Source: Montifringilla adamsi
Lineage: Eukaryota; Chordata; Aves; Passeriformes; Passeridae
Direction of reading: 5' to 3'
Length of the DNA: 64,000 nt
Assembly: GCA_017590115.1 (NCBI GenBank)
Contig: JAGGNK010006892.1
Span: forward strand, 16,779,736-16,843,735
Part shown: positions 55,587 through 64,000 of the stretch, piece after piece
Layout: each line of letters begins with the position of its first letter
How positions within the stretch are numbered: the stretch's first letter is position 1
Position numbers and translations under genes: made by a program
The notes under the pieces: generated by a model
What the model was told of the DNA's origin: nothing
Databases searched by the model: none
Seen by the model: only the letters and a program-made list of their open reading frames with translations

Positions 55587-55907
55587 TCACTGCTTTGGTG
55601 AGTAAAGCTTAGTGAAAGGAGGGCCTAACACCAATATACTTTTCCAGGAGCATGAGGCGTGCACAAACTTCTTCTGGCCAAATTCAGCTACATGTGGTAC
55701 ATCCATTTGCCTTAATTGGAAAGGTTGAGTACTTGGGTTAACACCGGTGACTAAGCCAGTGCCATCCCTTTGACAATCTGGGCAGGATCGTACAATGGCA
55801 GTGGCATCAGTAAGTGGGATACCAAATTGTTTAACTAGCATCTTTGCAGATTGATGTAAAAAGGCATGAGAATTTTTTGCTTGTTGAAATTTATCAGAGG
55901 TTGTCAT
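55587..55907 (-). pseudogene. Endogenous retrovirus pol remnant: integrase zinc-binding domain and start of core
   Basis: The 106-residue open frame carries an intact integrase-type HHCC zinc-binding pattern: His14, His18, Cys42 and Cys45 (H-x3-H-x23-C-x2-C). A GVNP segment follows, then QMDV with the first acidic residue of the catalytic triad (Asp69). The core then breaks off, and the two other acidic residues are not found. The HAFLH and CPDC forms fit class II (alpha/beta-like) retroviruses. No LTR pair was found around it, so this is an old, non-functional fragment antisense to CDK8. Confidence 0.75.
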
Positions 55908-57080
55908 TGGCCAGACAGCGGCTCCAGATACCTAGTATACAAATTTGGAATAAATAATCATCTCCTGCTCCTGTCAATAACTTTCTCTGAGCAGCAGGAA
56001 TGATGTTTTTTTCTTTTTTGTCATATCTCATCATGACACAGACTGGTATAATTTAAATTTTGTTTGCATTTTTGCCTTCAAAACAGCGATTCACATAAGC
56101 TCTGAAGTCTAGTTTCCCCTCTGTGAAAGAGCATAAACATTTTCAGTGTATGTTAAGAGGCAGTATATGACTGCAATGTTTGGTCAAACTTCTAGTCCTG
56201 CAAAAAAGATACGAAGAAAATGCATGGCTGGTAACCTTAACATGAATCAATAGCCGTATGCAGTGAGGCAGGATACCATACTGGGATCATACAGAGTGAA
56301 AGGTGCTGTGCAAGGCATGTAAACAATCTCTCCGCTGCATTTAGCATTAGTGAAGCCTCAGCAGGAGCAGTATGTAATTTGGAACACTGGAGTTCAAAGG
56401 AAGGGGTGGCCCAAGGCAGAACAGCTAGAGGAAATCAGCAAGAATGAGCATAGATCCAGAAAAAAAAAAAATAGCCTACTCGGAAACACAGAGCAGGAGA
56501 GAGCTATTAGGGTTTTTTAAATCTAGGTGATAGGACTGAAGAGAAATGTTTGTCCCAGGAAGTTGTGTAGGAAATTCTTGCAGTGAAGGAGTGGTTGTCT
56601 GTGCCTTTTGCTAACGAAGAGAAGAGGCAAGGGGACTAATCTTGTCTGTTGTGTTAGAAGGAAAGGAAAAACACTGCAATGCAGAGGAGTGAAAGAGAGA
56701 TTACATGGGAATTGTGCAACCTTCATCACCAGAGACTTCAGGGTCAGAGTGAACATGAGCAGTATAGTGTGAGATCAGGCAGATGGGTGAAGGTGACTGT
56801 CTCAAGTTCTTCACAGATCTATGAACCTCTTTGGGTTTTTACCTCCCTTGGTTAAAATTAGCCTGCCTTTTAGAATTTCTTTTTGCACTTTGCAAATAAT
56901 TGTTAAATTAGAAGTACCTAAAGACGTATCAGTGGAAATCTTTGTTCTCGTTTCAGCAGTAATAGTGATTAGATACACAAGATGAGGATTTGTCCAGGAA
57001 TCATAAGGAGGAGTCCTACGAAGCCAAATATAGGGCAAGATAAGATTTAGTGCTGTGCCATGGTCACAAAGTCATTCTTT
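55908..57080 (-). other. Possible further retroviral remnant, unassigned
   Basis: Two - strand frames (56523-56756 and 56811-57038) have compositions reminiscent of retroviral protein, for example a WLRRTPPYDSW segment. Stops and a TTTTT-type tract separate them. They lie upstream of the integrase in its own orientation, so if they are envelope-derived the order is rearranged. I cannot assign them to a gene with confidence. Confidence 0.3.
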
Positions 57081-60000
57081 CATGAGAATGAATTCTCCCC
57101 CTGCTGCTGAGGTGGGTTTGGGAGGAGAAGGGGGATTTTTCTTACATTTAGTTTGATTGCCAGACACTTGTGTTGGTCTCTGAAATATTCAGCTGTATAT
57201 CACTGCATGGCTCTTCACATTTGGTTTAGGATCATAACAGGTTTCTCATTTGCATTTGTCTGCCATGCACAAATTATTTTACTGAATGGCAAAAGTAATT
57301 ATGCCTTTATTAGTACAAAAATTAGGGACTTTAGTTGGTAATTTGTAGTTATAAAAAATATAGCTGCTTTAAAGTAGAGTATTTTCAGAGTACAGTATAA
57401 GAATTGCTAAAAGATTTTGCTTCACTTGCTCAGCCCAAGTGATTTGAATAAGCAGTTTCAACTTCAATTTTCTCTGGATAATTAGAATTAAACTGAAAAT
57501 TAGCAAATTAAACTAATGCTTATCCTAATTTCTCCCTTCTGTTTCTAATGACTGCTTATTTTTCTTTGCAAATAAATTTCTAATATGTAATGAGTTGCCC
57601 CAAAAGACAAATCTAGGGGAGAGTTCAGGGGTTTTTTCCTCCAGATAGTGGACTTGATTAAAAGACTTGTAATGATAATTCCTGACGCATGTATTCACTT
57701 CTGTTAGTGGACTTCAGTGTTTTTAAGGGATTATTCAAAATACACAGTATTTAGGTATATCAATATTATCCCTATACTGATTTCTAGTAGATATTCCCCT
57801 ATTGAATTTAAGTTGAATGGTCTTGTTCGGAAAATTTTTTGAACTAAAAATGTTGTTCCAGTCTATGCATACAATGATTTTAGAAACGGAAGCCTCCAGA
57901 ATAAGACATCTAATTTACTTATTTTTTAAAACTGTGATGTATTTTTACAGTGATGTGACTACATAAATATTTTTGTCTATAGGAAAAATCTTGTGTTGCA
58001 AACACAGCTATTTCGGTGAAGGACTTGTGACTTTAGAAAAAGGTGAACTGAATATTCCAGACCAGCTGAGGGTTCGTTTTTATTTTGCGGCTTTAGAATA
58101 CTCCTACACAGATTTCGAAATTGTCTCTATTGTTAAGTATGTTCTGTAACTTCTGAAATTTGAGTGTGAATCAATCTGTTGATACTTTGCTGACACACTA
58201 CTGTCTTACTGTGCTTTCTCATCTCTACCTGCCTTGACCTTAGGGTAGGAGATCTTTGGTGCAGGAATTGTTACCCAGTGCTGTGCTGATTAGTCATATG
58301 GTATAATACAGTCCTTGTGTGAGTAGGACTTCTTGTCCTTACCAAAATCCAAACAGTAAAATATTTTAAGGTGAAAATATAATGAGGATGTTAAAAACAT
58401 TTTTGTAGAGTATTATCAACCTGTGAACTTGAAGGGGGGGAAAATGGTACTTTATGTATTATGCCCATGTATTAAATATCTGAAAAATTCTGATGCCTGT
58501 GTAATGTATTGTTAACTCTAATGAAAACATGATAATTAGACATGTAGCTTAACACCCCATATATATTGAAGCAGGTTTTGCAAAAGATGTGGATTTGTTC
58601 TTTGAGTCACAGTGTAGCAATAGAAAGATTTCTGTGGTGAAATGATGTGTTTTCATACCTAGCAGATTGAATTGCCATGAAGTTCAGCACTAACTATGAA
58701 TTTAAAGATGTATGCTGTTTGTTTATTTCTAGGACTTTTGTAGAAGCAATCTAAATTGAATGCTTTGAGAGCTGTGTGCCCACATTCTGCATTTTTTAAT
58801 GTTGAAGCAGTACTTACCTGGAGTGTAAAGCAAAAGGAGGTGGTGGTGGTGGGGAACAGTTTCTTCTGGAAATCACAGAGCTAATACAGCACAAGCTGGA
58901 TCTGTTGTTCTTGCTGTTAGAAAGACAATGAAGTATATCTTACCTTTTTTGACCACATTTTTGATAATATTTTCTATCCTTAACCTGTTCTCAGAAATGC
59001 AGTGCCTCAGATTCTTTTTACGTATTTTGTCCAAGGATTGTAGGGTTTCACAAATCCATTTTGCAGCCTTTCATAAACAAAAATAATTTAAATTCTCAAG
59101 GAAAATTTTTGCTCGAGTACTAATTTTTTCTACCTGGTTTTTACATAATAGCAATTACTTCTAGGTTGATATCATGTTGTGGTCTTCTGCTTCTTTGCAT
59201 GTGTGTTTACATTAGAGCCTGATAGATTGAGGAAGGCTTGAGAATATCCTAGAATGTGTTTAGAAAATCACACAAGGATACTAGGATTTATTATGTTAAC
59301 TTTTAGGTGGTTAAGCTGTTTTTCTCAGGTATTCTTACCTTCAGATCAATTTAAACTGGAAAAGCAAAGCAAGAGCTGTAACTCAGCCTTATTACAATCT
59401 TACAGGCCACAACTGAATAGGAATCCCTGTTTTGTCCAGGATTTACAGAATGAATGGGTATCTAAATCACTCTATTTAAGAACAAGTCTGGCATACATTA
59501 TCTGCTTTAGTTGTGAGTTTCTTTACTTTTTTCCCTCCAAATAAGCACTGTAGGTTTCATTATATAAACTGTGTTAGGAGTTGAGGAATCCTGTGACTAC
59601 AGATGCTGAGAATGGATTATGAGAAACAGGACAGCAGAAAATAGAGGATTATGAATTGAGTTATCATGTTTCTAACCAGCCATATTCTAGCTCTGTCTTT
59701 AACTTGCCTCCATAGTAAAAGAAACAAAGGAAGGACAGAAGACTAACATAAAGGCAGTGCTTTCCAGTTTTGCAGCTGTGTGAATTGGTAAACACTTGTA
59801 AATAGGAAGAATTTAGATGAGTGTTCTCTCCAATATCAAGTGATATGGTAATGTTTGATCTGTATCTCACTTGTGTATTTTTTATGTGCGTTGTGTCTGC
59901 GAATGTGCCTAACAACCCGGGGCAAAGCTTGCTGTAGAGCTGGCTTCCCATCCCTGTGGCTGGGGTGGTGGGCAGCAGTGGGACTGCCTCCCACTGAAAA

Positions 60001-60315
60001 GATCTAGGGCAATTTGGGTAGAAATCCCAGCAGCTTGGTGGCTGCCAGCTCATGCCTTGAGGACAGACACCAGGGTGTCAGTAGGGAATGTGCTGCTGGA
60101 GCACAGCAATGCCAAGAAGAAACGCGAGGAAGATGCAGTCAGGGAGAGCCTGTGTCTGGGTCCTTGCACAGCATTACTGTGACAGAGAAACGTGTCATTT
60201 TTATCAAAACAAAGTTGGTTTAAAACTGGCAAAACAAAGCTTAATTAACTTTTCAGAGACTATTGTTTAGGTTTATCGTGGTATATGTATTGTATATTTA
60301 TTTTTTTTTCCACAG

Positions 60316-60373
60316 AAACCTGCTAATATTTTAGTTATGGGTGAAGGTCCTGAGCGAGGAAGAGTAAAAATTG
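60316..60373 (+). CDS. CDK8: CDK8 coding exon 5 (residues 153-171)
   Basis: This short 58-nt exon follows a strong T-rich tract and CACAG, and is followed by the donor GTATGT at 60374. It encodes KPANILVMGEGPERGRVKI, completing the catalytic loop: Lys153 follows HRDL and Asn156 is the metal-binding asparagine. The insert between Asn156 and the DMG motif is the longer CDK8/19-type version with Glu-Gly-Pro-Glu-Arg. The exon ends with the first base of the Ala172 codon. It is short enough that simple ORF scans miss it. Confidence 0.96.
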
Positions 60374-61113
60374 GTATGTTTATATCTTTGATAAGTCCCA
60401 GTGTAGCATTTAAGTTAGAATGTTCTGAAGGTGCAGTTGTACCACCTAAAGTAGTCACTGTAATACCAGTATGTGCCTGGGCACATTGCCTAAGTGCTGC
60501 TTCCTGAGTGACTGGCTTCATCATATTAGCCCCATGTACCAGTTCTGACAATGAAATGCTGTAGCCTCATCAATAAAAAGTGGAAAATGTCATTATATTT
60601 TGCTTAAGTGGGTGTTTGTGTGGGGTGGGGGATTTTGATGGGGGGTTAAAGATGACAGCTAGCTAGGAGGAAAGGAGGAGAAAGAAATGGGATTTTAAAA
60701 TTTCCTCCATTTATCTCTAATGCCATGACATCTTGCTGCTGCTTGTAAAAATCTAAATAGGGAACTACTCATTGCTATAAACCTTCTGTCTTATAATAGA
60801 ATCAAAGATGGCATTCAGCCTACAAAATACTTTTGAAGGAGTAGGCAGGTCCCTTGGAGATGAACACGAGGGACCTTAAAAGTGCAGAAATCACAGAAAT
60901 CCATCCAAAATGTTTAGTGAGAGCTAATAGCTAATGCTAAATGCCTAGCCTGGGGTGGACCAGGTTAGAAAGGACCCAACACTTCCACACTGTTCTAACA
61001 TTTTCTGGTGGGAGTTACTATTTGCAGTGAGAGGATGATTTGTAAAAGTTCAATTCTTTTAAACTAAATGCATAAATAAAAATTAACAGTAGTCTAACAA
61101 TAATAAACTGTAC

Positions 61114-61156
61114 CAGGCTGTGCATTATCATGGCAGTGCTACTAATGCACAGCCTG
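61114..61156. repeat. Perfect 14-bp inverted repeat (hairpin)
   Basis: The left arm CAGGCTGTGCATTA (61114-61127) is the exact complement of the right arm TAATGCACAGCCTG (61143-61156), with a 15-base loop. RNA from either strand would fold into a stable stem. The arms are short for a microRNA precursor. Confidence 0.9.
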
Positions 61157-61325
61157 TTTACATTTGCTATGGTAATACAGCCCCATTTGGAAGGGTTTTT
61201 TAAAGCTAGTTCATCTTTTTCACTTCCCTCTGGCTTTCTTTTGTGAGATTACTCTTCTGCATTGTTGCTCTGTTCTCTTACTGTTTTCTTGATCTGAACT
61301 ATACTGTTAGTCACTAGTAGAATAA

Positions 61326-61438
61326 TTCAGAGTAGGATTTTCTGGGAGCATTCAATGCTGCTCTAGGCCTTCCCTTGTCCTTTGGAATCCAGGGAGCGAT
61401 GGGCCAGGGTTGAATGCTTCTGGAGATCCTACTCTGAA
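61326..61438. repeat. 113-base imperfect hairpin
   Basis: The arms 61326-61355 and 61410-61438 pair over a perfect outer 13 bp (TTCAGAGTAGGAT with its complement) and a perfect inner 9 bp (AGCATTCAA with its complement), separated by a small internal loop. Further pairing is possible inside (GGCC with GGCC, TCCCT with AGGGA, TCC with GGA). The shape is compatible with a microRNA-like precursor or a small palindromic transposon. Neither is shown. Confidence 0.85.
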
Positions 61439-63031
61439 AGTTTTTAATGCCTTTCTGAGCTTTTAAGGTTGGCAGTAGGGATTGAGGTCTGCATAGAGAA
61501 CAGGTACATCATGGACAACAGAAGGGAAAATTTCTTCATATTACTTACTCTTCATGGAGGGTTTCTTCCAAAACAGAGCACGTAGGTCATCCTCTGGACT
61601 CACTTTTGATAGTGGTGGTGATATTTACTGTACACAACTACTTGCTAGTAATTGCACATAGACCACCCGTTTATTTCTTAATTTATAGTTTTGAATTAAT
61701 TTGAGAATAACTTAGAAAACAACTAAATTAAGTCAGACTCTGTTAATGGACAGGTGAAAGATTCTGTATTGGGCCGCCATTCCTCTGAGCCATCCATTCC
61801 CAGCAGGGAAAGAGGGAGGGGAACCTTGGATTTTGAAGTGTGTTATCAAAATGTAGAGATTTTTTTTTAATTTTCTTAAGATTGCCACAGCAGTAAAAGA
61901 AGGCAGAAATTATACACATACCGAGGGCTTCCACTTTACAGTGTAACTAATTTTTCTAAAAAATACATAACTGGTATTTAACTTAAAATAATTTTTATAG
62001 GCTTTTTGTGTCACTTTGGGTCATAAATCCACTTTTTGCCAACAGTTTTCCTTATTATTCATAGTTATTAGTGACTTGACCAATTTTGAGTAATTGATAT
62101 TTTAATGTAGAAAACTGTAAAATGTTTCTCTTTTTAAATGCATTAAAGCAATCATAAATAGGAATGCATATGAAAAAATAATTAAGGATTGTGTAGTCCA
62201 GTTAGAGACCCATATTTACACTGCAGTATTCCCTCATTGAGCTAGAGCATGTAGGTCCTTTTCCCTCAGGGTAGCTACTCATCTCATTTCATTCAAATCT
62301 TTCTCAGCATATGAATATCCCTACATGATAGGGTCACTCTGTCTTGGGATTCAGGGTTGGTGGGTCAGGAAAGCAATTTCATGGGAGAAGCTGCATATTT
62401 TAGTCTCAGCCCATTTTTTTCCTGTATGACTTATATGTAGTTGTTCAGACAACTTTCTAGGCACTTGTACACTACAAATTCTAGAAAGCAGTTTTTAATG
62501 ATATAATGCCCACAACCAAAATTTAGAAATCCTAGCCTGAATGGTATTCAGCACTGGTGTATTGATACTGGAAATGCATCTTGATAGAAAAATCAGCAGG
62601 GAGGCAGATGCTCTAGGCTTAGGTGCTGTTTTTGTGTGAAGGAAGTCTTGCCATAGCTAACTTCATGAAGAGGGAGATTTTTTCATGTGCACGTATGTAT
62701 TATAAATCATTCTAACCTTTGCAGAATCTGCATTTTGCTTGCTTTAAAAATTGCTGCTTTGTGAAAAAACATCCTGTAATAATAGGAGTACTTTACCATA
62801 GAACATCAGGTAAAATGAGTCAGGATTTACCAGTGTCCTGAGGAGTTGATGCACTTCTTCAGAACAATGGTTAATTCTTTGTTGTAAATGACTCATGTTA
62901 GTAATGATTTATAATGATATACTTCATAGGTGATGCCATCCAGTAACTTCTACAGAAAAAAATCTGCTCAGAGAGTTCATATCTGCTACAGTCTGCCTTT
63001 GTATTTTATTTAGGAGTGATGATAGTGCTAA

Positions 63032-64000
<969 letters not shown>

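Noticed and set aside
60273..60551. 92-codon antisense frame covering exon 5
   Set aside because: It is a shadow of the coding exon plus intron sequence, with no recognisable product.

Overview
The window is vertebrate nuclear DNA, almost certainly from a bird and probably from a songbird (passerine). It has split exons with GT/AG junctions, two CpG-rich promoter regions in an AT-rich background, and several CR1-type LINE fragments. The CR1 3' ends carry the hallmark ATTCTGTG-like 8-bp repeats typical of bird genomes. One solo retroviral LTR resembles a family I remember from passerine genomes. Nothing here looks bacterial, organellar or like a free virus.

The one gene that can be read with confidence is the 5' part of CDK8, the Mediator-associated cyclin-dependent kinase, on the + strand. 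Six coding exons are present: 10558-10685, 29104-29179, 39952-40062, 43153-43293, 60316-60373 and 63120-63251. They join without a frame break and encode residues 1-215 plus the first base of codon 216. This covers the glycine-rich loop, catalytic Lys52, the SMSACRE helix, the HRD catalytic loop, the DMG motif and the activation segment through the WYRAPE motif. Residues that separate CDK8 from its paralogue CDK19 all favour CDK8. The rest of the kinase and the C-terminal tail lie beyond base 64000.

Layout. 1-2000: AT-rich DNA with no gene seen. 2140-2930: a CpG island with a perfect NRF1-type palindrome, possibly the divergent promoter of the neighbouring gene (RNF6 by vertebrate synteny, inferred only). 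2940-9950: a spacer with at least four CR1 fragments. 9960-10900: the CDK8 CpG island, with two tandem ACTACAnnTCCC (ZNF143/THAP11-type) sites, G-quadruplex-type runs, triplet repeats and upstream reading frames. 10686-63119: five complete introns (18.4, 10.8, 3.1, 17.0 and 2.7 kb) holding CR1 pieces, a solo LTR with a perfect 6-bp target duplication, an antisense retroviral integrase fragment, small tandem repeats, long T tracts and two clean inverted repeats. 63252-64000: the start of intron 6.

I found no convincing previously undescribed biological system. The most useful leads are the two hairpins in intron 5, the overlapping upstream ORF and the in-frame CTG run before the CDK8 start, and the ZNF143-type promoter architecture.
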